Shown here: positions 45,484-55,820 of the stretch, one piece after another | How the letters are laid out: each line of letters starts with the position of its first letter | How positions within the stretch are numbered: position 1 is the stretch's first letter | Translations under genes and position numbers: made by a program | Notes under the pieces: generated by a model | The model's database searches: none | What the model saw: only the letters and a program-made list of their open reading frames with translations | Told to the model about the DNA's origin: nothing | From: Aldrovandia affinis | Taxonomy: Eukaryota > Chordata > Actinopteri > Notacanthiformes > Halosauridae | Reading direction: 5' to 3' | Assembly (NCBI GenBank): GCA_029706075.1 | Contig: JAINUG010000109.1 | Coordinates: 2,369,501-2,433,500, forward strand | DNA: 64,000 nucleotides

Positions 45484-45845
45484 TAGGTAACTGCCAAAAT
45501 AACGGAAATACTTGAGTAAATGAGGGCTACAAATTATATTGAAAGTAGGTGCTTCCACACAGGTGTGGTTCCTGAGTTAATTTAACAATTAACATCCCAT
45601 AATGCCTAGTGTACAAATATGCTGGGCAGGCCCAGTTGCCCATTATTTTGGCTACCATGGCTAGAATAAGAGATCTCATTGACTTTGAAAGAGGGATCGT
45701 TGCTGGAGCATGTTTGGCAGGAGCGTCAGTGACGAAGATCGTTCAACTTGCTGATGTTTCTCGAGGAACATTAGTGACTAAGGTGATGTTGGCATGGAAG
45801 TCACTTTATGTTAATGTTGGTGTCCTTTATTTTGGCAGGTACCTG
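45484..45845 (+). mobile_element. Tc1-like element with large deletion
   Basis: Ends are TAGGTAACTGCCAAAATAAC and the complement of CCTTTATTTTGGCAGGTACC, with TA on both sides (45,482-45,483, 45,846-45,847). It keeps the 5' untranslated region and only the N-terminal part of the transposase, then jumps to the right inverted repeat. It is thus the reciprocal of the 7168-7690 copy, which keeps the C-terminal half. Confidence 0.85.
45657..45800 (+). pseudogene. Tc1-like transposase, N-terminal remnant
   Basis: The frame starting at the ATG at 45,657 reads MARIRDLIDFERGIVAGA and then GASVTKIVQLADVSRGT, the first helix-turn-helix of a Tc1-like transposase with a VSRGT recognition-helix start. It ends near 45,800 at the deletion junction. 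All catalytic residues are missing, so the product could at most bind DNA. Confidence 0.8.
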
Positions 45846-45849
45846 TAAA

Positions 45850-48095
45850 TATATATGAATATATAGAATATATTATTATAATATATAGAATATATATAAA
45901 AATATATATTATTTTCTTCTGTTTGGTTTTTGTTTGTTTTTTAGTTTTTTAAGGGGATCAAAATAAAACAGTTTATTTTGTTTGTGTATGTTCCATGAAA
46001 TAAAAATCACCCATGGTTGTTTTGCTGTTACTTCCACTTAAAACTGATTGCATATTTAATTTTCTCATCAGAATAAGAAAGAATAAAATGTTCTCCCCAT
46101 CGTTTTGTACAAGAATCAGTTGTAGTCACGTCTGGGTAGGTGAGCTAAATATAAACATTTTGGCCAAGAATGGCCTAAAACAACATCCCTACCCTTGCTC
46201 TCAGTAATGCTGACTTGTTTAGTTTGTTATCGTTACTCTTCCTGGTCCCGCACTAATCTTGATTTCTGTGTATTTGGCCTTATGTTTACCCAGCAGGCAT
46301 TGCAAACCACCACCCGCTTTGCCGCCTTGACAGTCACGTCATTGTCCTAAAGCTGGGAGAAGACAGACTGTGCTTCTGTCTCAGCAATGGTGTCTCTCCC
46401 CAGGCCAAATTCATCCCTTCCTGGATACCACCTCTTGGCAACCACAAAGTGACTTGCCATCGTCTCAGGAGATTAAGCTTGTCTCCCCAAAATCCCTCAC
46501 CTAAGACAATAATCTCAGAGCGAAACAAAAGTCACAGAAGGGTTTAAGAGTCCATTATGCTGACAAAACATTCCAGAGACGGTCACTGACTGCAGCCGAA
46601 GCACTTTTTTTTTCCTTTTTTCTATTCCCCCTTTTCCAGCCCGTGTGTCAAACAGAGGTTGACTGCACAAATCACAGCATGTTTGTTTCTGTCTGCGCAA
46701 TTGTTTGGACACCTTTTGACCCGCTCCATGTCGGCTTCACCTTGTAGACAATCTATAACACTGGGGCCAAAAGTGCACATCCAATTGTTCTTAAGTTGTT
46801 TCACAACACTGTTAAAACGACACAATGATCTTTAAAAAGCACTTACGGCACACTGTTAAATGGCTGTATAATGACTTAGACATGAGAAAGACGTTTTACA
46901 GAGACATGTTTTTTTTAACAAGACACAAGATATTTCACCAAACATACAACCAAGAGATAAAAGGTACAGAAATACAAATTTCACCAAAAGAGAGGTTTCT
47001 GGAACTCCATTACCGATACAAAGAGCCAAACTCCTAATATTCCTAATGCAGGATATGATGGCTGGGGGGGGTCAAATGTGGCCTGCCGTAAACATACAGA
47101 AATTATTACTAATTTTAATTATGGGTATGTCCTGGTCTGCATCTGCAGTGTCAGTATTCCTCACATTAATGATAGAATAATGAGTAATGCAATATTTACT
47201 CGAGCCAATGAGTCTCTCGCTCTCCATGCACGACCCTTCCCACCAACCTATCACGGTCTTCTCTGTGGGAGGAGTCATGCCCAGATTGGACCTGTTATAC
47301 CTGCCTGCGATTGAGCAGTAAATCCAGGGAACTGACCTTTTTTTCCACAGCTAAACAATTAAAAAATAAATTAAAAAGCGTGAGGCCAGCCACCATTTAC
47401 AGGAGAACAAATTATTTGCTCTTTTTTTGACAGACAGTCTAATCCAGACTGACTTTCAAGGACAATATAGCCTGATACATGATATACATGTCACAGGAAC
47501 AGCTAGAACTAAAATACATTATGCACAGTACCGCAGGGATCACAGCAGATAGGCACGAAGCTTACAAAATGGTGCTTAAATAAAAAGCATATTATAGCAA
47601 ATTGTCCAGCACTCTTCTGAAGATGGTATTTTAGGCTGTTTGATGAGCGCTGATCATATTCTGTCTAACATTAAACCACATACGGTAAAGTGCCATTTTG
47701 AAAGTCAAATGTATTATTATTTATTCATTATTATTTACTGCAGTATTTTTTGTCAGGTGAAAAAGGACCATAATGAGTAATCTAAACAAATCTTAATGTA
47801 TTGCCTACAGCTTCAACTCCTTTGCAAACAGACTTACAACAAAGGTCCTTTATTTATTTTCTTCCTTTTGAACAAACTTTCTCTCAGTCATAGGGCTCTA
47901 GTTTGGTGAGAACGGTAGTAAAAACGCACCTGGACAGTATTGTAATTGCTCGTTTCTTCCATCGCAAACAGAATATTTCTCACCCCTGCCCAGTTTGGTA
48001 GTTTCGTGGTTGGTTAATCATTCAATAATTGACTGTATATTCAATGCACTTCAATGAGAGAGAGATCATCTCTACTGCCATCAAATTGTGTAAGA
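45850..48095. other. unassigned DNA; low-repeat block 46,230-46,830
   Basis: AT repeats at 45,850-45,910. The block 46,230-46,830 has no transposon signature and balanced composition. A degenerate L2/SINE tail-like phrase (ACAGACAGTCTAATCCAGAC) lies at 47,431. No gene supported. Confidence 0.3.
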
Positions 48096-48097
48096 TA

Positions 48098-49400
48098 CAC
48101 TACCGGTCAAAGGTTTTAGGACACCTCTATTTTTCCTGTTTTTATTGAAATGTATGCAGTTTAATGTTTCAATGTACTCTGAAATTAAAGCATAGAACAA
48201 ATAAACAATTGGAGATAAAAAGAAATCATGGAATCGTTAAGTTTAACAAAATTTAATCTAAATTTTTGACTCATCAAAGTAGCCACCTTTTGCAGATATA
48301 ACAGCCAAACACAGTCGTGGCATTCTTTCTACAATGGAAATAAAATATTGTTCGGAAAGTTCTTCCCAACACTGTTGCAGAAGTTCCCACAAATGTGTTG
48401 CACTTGTAGGTTGCTTTGCTTTCACCCTTCTGTCCAGTTCATCCCAAACCAGCTCGATGGGGTTTAAGCCTGGAGACTGTGCTGGCCATTCCATGATTTG
48501 AAGCTTACCGTCTTGTTCTTTTCTTCTAAGATAGTTCTGACATAGCCTGGAGTTATGTTTTGGGCCATTATCTTGCTGTAAGATGAACCCCTGACCAGCT
48601 AGGCGTAGACCAGAGGGTATTGCATGGCGCTGCAAAACGCTGTGGTAGCCCTTTTGGTTCAGGCGGTGCTTCATGGCCCAGACAAGCCTCTTTTTCTTAT
48701 TTTGCCATCTTAGCAATGGCTTTATTACTGCCACTAGACCTGTCAAACCTGCAGCTCGAAGTCTTCTCTTCACAGTTGAAACTGAGACTTCCTTACTTTG
48801 ACCAGTGTTAAGCTGTGCTTGAAGCTGTTGACTCTCAGAAACTTGTCTTCTGATTTTGTTGTGGCTTTGGGTCTGCCAGACCTCTTCTTGTCAGAGTTTC
48901 CCACCACCAAGTGCCTTTTGATGGTGTAGTTAACTGTACTCACTGACACCTTGACTTTCTTTGCAATTTCTTTAAAAGACCTACACTCTTAAGGGTTATA
49001 ATGGTCTGTCTGTCCTCCTTTGTTAATTGCATTTTTCTCGCCATTATGATAGCAATATACTACTTCCTGCAGTGCAATATTGTCCAAATAATGCTTCAGA
49101 GGGTGTAGTAACACAATATGTTCCAACACTGCTTTTATACAGACAGAGGGATTGTAATTAATTAACAAAAGTTGGGACACGTGTAGGAAGTTTTGCATCA
49201 ACTTTCAAAGCTTAATTTACTTCCATTGCTGCAGAACAGCTGTAAGTTGTTAACCCATTACTTGTTCCCTGAAAAGGGCCTTTTTTTATAACTTTTTTTA
49301 TAAAATTTGTACCATTTCAGGTTATTCACTGACTTGAACTGCTTAAATTTCAGTAAAAGCTGGAAAAATGGGGGTGATCTAAAACTTTTGACCGGTAGTG
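48098..49400 (-). mobile_element. Tc1-like element, both ends present, 1,303 bp
   Basis: The terminal repeats CACTACCGGTCAAAGGTTTT (left) and the complement of AAAACTTTTGACCGGTAGTG (right) differ at one position over 20 bp. TA flanks both sides (48,096-48,097 and 49,401-49,402). The transposase gene is on the minus strand, inactivated by a frameshift, a stop and an internal deletion. The element is otherwise complete in layout. Confidence 0.92.
48258..49044 (-). pseudogene. Tc1-like transposase, frameshifted and deleted
   Basis: The gene would start at the ATG at 49,044 (MARKMQLTKEDRQTIITLKS), is cut by a stop after about 34 codons, and resumes in frame from 48,773 to 48,258. The 171-residue C-terminal frame has LQQDNGPKH with the second catalytic Asp at residue 68 and SPGLNPIELVWDELD with the catalytic Glu at residue 106. 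Between AMKHR and LNQKGYH (residues 33-43) about 65 residues usual in the family are missing in frame, which removes the first catalytic Asp. The usual SPDLNPIE has Gly for Asp. Dead enzyme; if transcribed it might still be mobilised by a relative. Confidence 0.88.
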
Positions 49401-49402
49401 TA

Positions 49403-49679
49403 CATGTTTTTAAAAATAAATGTAGTACAAACTACTGGAATCGATTTGGGACACACATTAATGCACCACTGTCCTGGATTAACACTAGCATGTGCGCATA
49501 TGCAGTATATATATATATAAAAGTACCACCAAAATGTTTTTAAACAAAAGTTTTATAAACAAGGCGGCAAGAAGAATGGACGGACAAAAACGAAAAATTT
49601 CAGGCACCGAAAACCGCAAAAGAAATACAATTAGACAGGATGGAGGGATTCGAGTTGGGTAGCAAACCAATGCCCCCGA
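49403..49679. other. unassigned AT-rich DNA
   Basis: Short (AT)n near 49,507-49,519. No supported gene. Confidence 0.4.
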
Positions 49680-50950
49680 CTACCAATACCACAGCAGCAA
49701 AAGGGTCAGAGCAGCGTTGTAGCAAATGTGCAGAATATCAGGTAGCTACCTGATAGTTAGCTAATGTTAGCGACTAAAGCTGATACTAAAATAAATACGT
49801 TTTTGTGGATAGGCTAGCTCAAGTAATGTTAACAAACATTAAGCTACATTGAGTGTTGGCTATTAGCTAGTTTATTCATTTCATATCCCCAGCGAAGCAG
49901 GACCGAGCAGAGAGGAGTCGTCATAGTCGTATAGTAGCGCTTGGCATAGTAGCGCTCTGCCAGGTTGTACCCATCGCTGCAGAGGAACTCTGAAGCTCTC
50001 TTAGAGTGGTCATTGGGTTCTTGGTCACCTCCCTGACCAAGGCCCTTCTTGCCTGGTTACTCTAAGAAGAATCGTGGTGGTTCCAAACTTCTTCCATTTC
50101 ACAATGATGGAGCCCACTGTGCTCCTGGGGACTTTCAATGCTTTAGCAATGTTTTTGCTAAAGCTCATCCGCAGATTTATCAAGTTAAGAAATCAATGTC
50201 AATTTAACACTGTCAATTTGACAATCGATCAGAAAGCATATGTGGGAGTCTGCTAAAGCAACAGGACTCATTTTGTCAGATCAAAAGATTGAAAAAACTT
50301 ATTGGAATTGTTTTATAATGTACTCAGAAATGTATATGGCTAGTGTGATAGCCAGCTTCTATAACTTGGCTTCTGAAACTCCCACACCAACTTGATTTGT
50401 GTGATAAGTTATTTGTACCTTGAAACCATACCATAGAGGTAGAACAAGTTTGGAGTACTAAGTGCTAGGTAGCTAGCTACTCTAACACTTGTCTGCCACG
50501 AAAGTTATCTATTACATAGCTTGCTAACATGTCTGGCTAGACGTGACTGGCTTCTTAGTACACAAAACATCTGGCAAGCTACATAGTTAGCTACCTAACT
50601 TACTAGCCATTGCTAACTAAAAACTTTTGCAAGAAACTATTTAATACTATCAGGGCAGTTAGCTTGCCATATGTTACTAGCCAGGCATATTAGCAATCTA
50701 TGTAATGCATACATCAAAACATTCGCTAACACTAGCTAACCAGCTAGCCTATTAACCCCTATTAGCTCCTCGGCTATGGTAAGAGTCCCAAAACCTTTGA
50801 TAACAAGCTGGCTTTGTGCACCATTAAGTAGCTAATCTAGCTATCTAGCTAAGTTAGCTTACTACAACAATGTACTGTACTTTGCTACATTACAAGCTTG
50901 TTAAGGTCATTAACGTTAGCTAGCTATAGTCACCGCTGTTAACTTTTTAA
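49680..50950. other. GTTAGC/GCTAGC-rich DNA with a Tc1 fragment
   Basis: Short words GTTAGCTA, GCTAGCTA and AACGTTAGC recur throughout (49,740-49,880 and 50,440-50,930), as at 1,930-2,480. Termini are not visible. A Tc1-like transposase fragment interrupts it at 49,960-50,170. Confidence 0.45.
49960..50170 (-). pseudogene. Tc1-like transposase fragment (helix-turn-helix region)
   Basis: On the minus strand the frame from about 50,160 reads SKNIAKALKVPRSTVGSI then IVKWKKFGTT, the second helix-turn-helix and linker of a Tc1-like transposase of another subfamily. It then continues past 50,060 as a decayed GLGQGGDQEPNDHSK-like stretch. Both flanks are lost. Confidence 0.75.
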
Positions 50951-51061
50951 ACAATTTTTTTATATGTATCTACATTTTTGCACAAACACATATAGCTATA
51001 AACATAATGTTTAAAAAAAAAATATTGCTGTGAATCTTTAGCATTTACGCCTGGTTTATGT

Positions 51062-51235
51062 GTGCCCCGTTTGTTCCCAAGTTTTCTGAGGAGGAAGGTT
51101 CAGTAAAGTATGGGAAATGGCAGGCTCAAATACAACCTACGCTCTGGGTGCAGGGACTCACAGAAGAACAAAATGTGGATTTCATCCTAGGAGCCACGGA
51201 CGGGCAAAGCGGGGGTCCTTCTGGTGCATGAGTCG
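51062..51235 (+). pseudogene. Gypsy gag fragment
   Basis: VPKFSEEEGSVKYGKWQAQI and TLWVQGLTEEQNVDFILGAT follow the layout of the N-terminal gag region of fish Gypsy elements. A stop follows at about 51,226. The remainder of gag and the nucleocapsid zinc knuckle are missing. Confidence 0.55.
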
Positions 51236-51289
51236 CAAAGCAACACTGGAGCGGTTTGGAAAGCCCTGAATGTGCCTCAGTACTGGGGC

Positions 51290-51610
51290 TCTGCCCTCAA
51301 GTGGAAGTGGAGGTAGGGGGAGTAAAAGTGTACTGCTTGCTTGATACAAACTTGCAGGTTACCCTGTTCAGTGTTCCAGTGATGGTTTGGTGATCTACCA
51401 GTGTGGGACACAGCCGCCCTGAACTGGCTAACGCTAAAGGCAGCCAACGGACTGAACATTCCATTCATCGGGGTATGTAGTTATGGACTTTGTTTAGTTG
51501 GGGGTCATAATTCCTAAGAAGGGGGTAATGAAGGACAGTTGCCTGGGATTAGAACATGGGATTTTGGGGATGAATGTGATTGGTCACTGCTGGAAAGGTT
51601 TTTCATGGGG
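51290..51610 (+). pseudogene. Gypsy retropepsin-like protease remnant
   Basis: VEVGGVKVYCLLDTNLQVTL (about 51,305-51,365) occupies the active-site position. The expected DTG triad reads DTN, so the catalytic loop is mutated. Downstream, GLEHGILGMNVI (51,550-51,585) fits the C-terminal flap-side motif. Stops interrupt the segment between. Confidence 0.6.
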
Positions 51611-51734
51611 CCCAGCCCAGGGCATTGACGTTAACCGCCACCCAGCAAGGCAGAGCCCAGCGCGAGAAGGTGGGAGTGGTGTGCCTGACCCGTCGGGATG
51701 ATGTGGAGGTGCCAGCCTGCTTGGAGGTCATGCA

Positions 51735-52740
51735 ATGGGTGCATTAATGGTTGGGTATGAGTTCAGGGGGGAGGACGTTCCTCTGCACATTGTGAACATG
51801 CATCCCTATCCCCTACAATTACCCCAATGGTGCCCCCTGGCAACTGTGTCTCACATTGACTCCACACAGGTGCAGGGAGGGTGCGACGTGGTGCTGCGGA
51901 ACCCCCAACCCAGAGAAGTAGAGATGGATGTGCAGACAACACAGGTGCCTGTGGTGGTGGGCTGGCCCCTAGCTCTACCCCAGGTGGATGGCCTCACCCC
52001 GGAACAGCATCGCCAAGTGCAGGCTCTGTTACAGTGGTGGGTGGGGGTGTTTGAGGATTCTGGCTTTACGAATGCAGTACTCCATCACATACCCATTGGT
52101 AATGGCACTGCGAAAGGTATCGCCTTCTCCCCCCAGGCCTGTACCTGGAGCTGTGGTCCCTGCTGAAGGGGATGCTTGAAAGTGAGGTGATTACGGAGAG
52201 TTCCAGTCCCTGGGCCACCCCCCGTGGTCCTAGTTTGTAAGAAGGATAGTGCATAGCAGTGATAGCTGGCTGTCACACAAGGACGCATACCCACTGCCTC
52301 GGATCAAGGAGTTACTGACCAGTGTGTGGATGATGATGAGTGGTACTCGACCGTCAATCTGGCTAGGCGTATTAGCAGGTGGCGGTGAGCCCGCAGGACT
52401 GCGAGAAGAGCGTGTTTTCCTCCAACGGATGCCATTTGGATTGTGTAATGCCTGGTTATGTTCCAGAGCCTCATGCAGAGGTGTCTGTGGGACTTTGTGA
52501 ATGACTCATTGTTAATTTATCTTGAGGATGTGGTAGTATTTTCTGCAGACTTCCAGTCACAGCATCTACAGCACCTAGAGACAGTGTTTGCAAGACTGGC
52601 CCAGCATGGGTTGAAGCTACAGCCCCAGAAGTGTAGCCTGCTGAGGAAGGTATTTCTGGTACTTGGGGCACGTTGTCAGCCGGACAGGGGTGGCTACAGA
52701 CCTGGAGAAGACAGGTGCGGTCCAGGGCTGGCCGGGGCCT
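51735..52740 (+). pseudogene. Gypsy reverse transcriptase, multiply frameshifted
   Basis: A 143-codon frame (51,735-52,166) covers the PR-RT linker and the RT N-terminus (GLTPEQHRQVQALLQWW, NAVLHHIPIGNG). Further pieces in other frames are KDAYPLPRIKELL (52,279), FLQRMPFGLCNAW (52,417-52,455) and SLLIYLEDVVVFSADFQ (52,509-52,560). The catalytic YxDD box reads YLED, so the first catalytic Asp of the box is Glu (codon 52,524-52,526). Then QHGLKLQPQKCSLL, as in the thumb region. Inactive by several independent defects. Confidence 0.85.
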
Positions 52741-52914
52741 AAGACGGTGAGGCAGGTAAGGGCATTTCCCAGCTTCGCTATTACCGCCAATTCATTCCTG
52801 CTTTTGCGAAGATAGCTTCCCCGTTGCATCAGCTGTTGGTGGGGACCATTGCCCAAGGTAAGTGCAAGCAGTTGGTGAGGTGGGTGCCCGAGGGAAGCCT
52901 TAAAGGCAGCCCTC

Positions 52915-53268
52915 CTCATCACGCCACTCCTCGCTTATGTGGACTATAACATCTCGTTCCGGGTTGATACAGATTCTAGCTTGGAGTCTGTCTTGTCACA
53001 GGTGCAAGGGGAACAGGAGAGGGTGATTTCCTATGCTAACCAGAGCCTGCATCCAGCCGAGAGGAATGACTAGAACTACAGTGCCTTGAAGTTGGAGTTG
53101 CTGGTGTTGAAGTGGGTGGTAACGAAGAAGTTCAAGGATTACCTGTGGGGAGCCAAGGTGTACACAGAGACGCAACCCCCTAGTACATCTTTCCACAGCA
53201 TGGCTGGGGGCAACCGTGCAGCAGTAGGTGGCCCAGTTGGTGAACTTCAACCTGGAGGTGAAGATTTA
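52915..53268 (+). pseudogene. Gypsy RNase H region
   Basis: LLAYVDYNISFRVDTDSSLE (52,930-52,990) carries the DxS catalytic-type motif; VISYANQSLHPAERN and LKLELLVLKWVVTKKFKDYL follow. The segment ends at EVKI where the L2 fragment is inserted; it resumes after it near 53,851. Confidence 0.8.
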
Positions 53269-53844
53269 CTCTCCTCTCTGCACTGGCTCCCCATCGCAGC
53301 ACGCATCAGATTCAAGTCACTGGTGCTTGCTTTTCAAGCGGCCAGAGGTACTGCTCCCCCATACCTCCAGTCACTCATCATGCCCTACACCCCGTCCAGA
53401 CCCTCCGCTCCGCCTCCGCTGGCAGACTGACTGCCCCATCCCTCCGGGCGCCTGGCAGCCGCTCCTCGCAGTCTCGCCTCTTCTCTGTCCTGGTCCCTCG
53501 TTGGTGGAACGACCTCCCGCAATCGGTCAGGACTTCCGCAAGAGACTCAAAACCCACCTCTTCAGACTCCACTGCCCCTGATCTCTGTCCATCAAGCTAA
53601 ATAGTCTTCACCACTGTTTACTTGTTCAACACTATACTCTTAAAAAAAATTAAAAAAATAATTCACTAACCTTTTCCTTCCTGGTGTTACAGGTATGATA
53701 CGCAGATGCCTGCAATGATGTCTATTGCTGTATTCCTGCACTGATCTCGTGCGCTAACTATGATTGCTCCTACCATGTATTGATGCACATCTTGTAAGTC
53801 GCTCTGGATAAGAGCGTCTGCTAAATGCTTAAAATGTAAAATGT
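53269..53844 (+). mobile_element. L2-like LINE, copy C (inserted in the Gypsy element)
   Basis: A 5'-truncated copy in the same family as copy A. It starts at LLSSLHWLPIAARIRFKSLV, frameshifts near 53,400, continues WQTDCPIPPGAW and FRKRLKTHLFRLHCP, then the 3' UTR and the tail CTCTGGATAAGAGCGTCTGC. AGATTTA (53,262-53,268) and AGTTTTA (53,845-53,851) fit a target duplication with one change. The Gypsy reading frame continues on both sides. Confidence 0.92.
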
Positions 53845-53851
53845 AGTTTTA

Positions 53852-54885
53852 GACAGGGGCATGGAACGCCAATGAGAAGGTGCTGTCTCAGTTGCCAGGG
53901 TGAGGAGGGGCTGTTTGCCTAGCTCAAGAGGACTGGCAGTCCCTACAGCAGGTTGATGTTCATCTGCGGGCTCTGGCTTGGCGGTTACAGTGTGGGGAGG
54001 CCCCCTGGGGGGAGGAGCGAAGAGGTGTTCCACCCGAGGAAGGTAGTTGGCGGAGAGAGTGGGAGAGGCTCTGGAATAGAGGGGGTCCTTTACCAAAGGG
54101 TGCAAGAACTGGTGCGCATGGGAGATACCATCAGTCAATGGGTCACCTATGCGCAAACAAGCTGGAGGCAGCCTTGAAGAGGCGATTCTTCTGGCTGGGC
54201 ATGGGGGCGGATGTACAGAAGTAGACAAGGGACTGCACAGTGTGTGGTAGCCAAAGCTATCCCTGAGGTAAGGGCCCCCTTGTCCCCCTCTCCACCTCTT
54301 ATCCCCTGGAAGTGGTGGCTATCTTGCTTTGGGGTGCTCTGGTGACCCATATCCCTATGTGTTTGTGTTCACTGACTTATTTTCCATGTTCGGGTGGGCG
54401 TTCCAGTGCGGGATCATTCGGCGATAACTACTGTGAAAGCTTTGTAGGGTACAGTAGTGCAGCACTGGGGCTGCCCAGAACGGCTCCTCTCGGACCGGGG
54501 GCTGCATTCGAGTCCTCCTTAGTTGCATCCTTCTGCGAGCTGTATAGCTGCATGAAAATCTGCTATTACCCCATATTCACAGGCTCCATAGGGTAATGGA
54601 GCCTGTGAATGTTTCAATCAGACCCTGCTGTCCCTCCTTAGCTTATTGCGGGGAGGAGCACCCTCGGTGGCTGGAGGGACTGCCTGGTCTGTTGCAGGCT
54701 TATAACAACACCATACACAGCAGCACAGGCCTGACCCCGGACTTTGTCATGACTGGGCGCCATTCATGGCTCCCAGTGGACCTGGCGATGAATGTGCTGC
54801 CACCCACAAGGCAGTGGATGATGGAAGAGTTGGTTAAGGTCCATCACCAGGTACTTACCCGAGCCTAATGGCGGGTGGTGGATGG
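53852..54885 (+). pseudogene. Gypsy integrase, frameshifted
   Basis: After the L2 fragment: AWNANEKVLSQLPG closes RNase H, then a zinc-binding N-terminal region near 54,160-54,260 (AALKRRFFWLGMG, DCTVC), a decayed catalytic core (54,300-54,560), and a 90-codon open C-terminal part (54,596-54,868) with RWLEGLPGLLQAYNNTIHSS and TGLTPDFVMTGRHSWLPVDL, the typical core end. Catalytic D,D-35-E residues cannot all be placed because of frameshifts. Confidence 0.82.
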
Positions 54886-55339
54886 TACCAGGAGGCAGTA
54901 AGAGAAAGACAGGGAGAGACATAATCGGTGGACAAAAAATTGACTGTTGTTGCCAGGTGATGGGTGCTGGTGAGGAACTTCAGGTGGCAGGAGCATGGTA
55001 AGCAGGGATGAGGCATATTTGGGACAACTATGGGTAAAGCAGCGGGGGGAGGCGAGAAGCGAATGAGCAAAACAGTTGGCAACCACAAAATCCCAGAGTG
55101 GATCAGCAAGGCACGGTGGCGACTGATCCCTGGTAATGTAAGGAACATGGCAGTTACTGAACCAGTCCGGGGTAGTGGGGGCTGTTCTATTCCCTCAGTG
55201 TGGGTGCAACAGTAACAGGACAGGAGACCCGGACCAGAGGGGCGGATTCAGGCAGCAGTGGGAGTTGGCGTTGTTTGGCTTTTTTTATTTTATTTTTTAC
55301 TTAGGATGTAGCTATGTTGGGCAGAGTGACACTGGGTGT

Positions 55340-55375
<36 letters not shown>

Positions 55376-55659
55376 AGCGCTGCCTATAGCAGCTGTTCTC
55401 TCCCCTACTGGGCAAAAAGGGTCTCCTTTCCTGAGGCGTGGAATCCTATAGGGGTCTGAGTGGAGGATTCACTGTGTACTGTGTGGGATGAAGTGTGGTG
55501 AATGTGATACACGTCTATTTCAGATTGTCTGATCCTTAGCTGTGGTGTAGCTGAGTGCAGGGTAGCCTACCTGGGGTATCTCCAGCACAGCCCAATTGGG
55601 GGAGACCCAAGCCAGCCAGGGACAGGGGGGAAAGAACCAGGGGTCAACATGAAAAATGT
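54886..55659. other. Gypsy 3' non-coding region with a (TG)n tract
   Basis: Between the integrase and the possible 3' LTR. It contains (TG)n at 55,336-55,375 and a purine-rich tract at 55,623-55,642 (GGGGGGAAAGAACCAGGGG) that could be the polypurine primer region. Confidence 0.5.
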
Positions 55660-55820
55660 TGTTACACATTTGTATGAATTATAACAAAACAATAAAATAA
55701 AATAGAGATCTGTGATTTTGTCTTTTACCTGCTTGTCCTTGTGTTGTCTGTGGTGGTGGATCCCGGGAAAAGGTACCTGGGGGTGTCTCGGGCCAGTCTG
55801 CTCAGACCCCGACAGTAACA
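55660..55820 (+). mobile_element. possible Gypsy 3' LTR
   Basis: The block runs from TGTTACACATTTG to CCCGACAGTAACA, inverted TGTTAC/GTAACA ends as LTRs often have, with AATAAAATAAAATAGAG as polyadenylation signal. It follows a purine-rich tract. Being only 161 bp and without a 5' partner, it is tentative. Confidence 0.4.

Larger units (their letters stand above)
51050..55820 (+). mobile_element. Ty3/Gypsy LTR retrotransposon, degenerate
   Basis: In order on the plus strand: gag fragment (51,062), protease (51,290), RT (51,960), RNase H (52,915), integrase (53,955-54,880) and a possible short 3' LTR (55,660-55,820). The order PR-RT-RH-IN is that of Ty3/Gypsy. Stops and frameshifts are frequent, gag is mostly deleted, and an L2 fragment interrupts the RNase H/integrase spacer. 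No 5' LTR was recognised. Confidence 0.88.
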
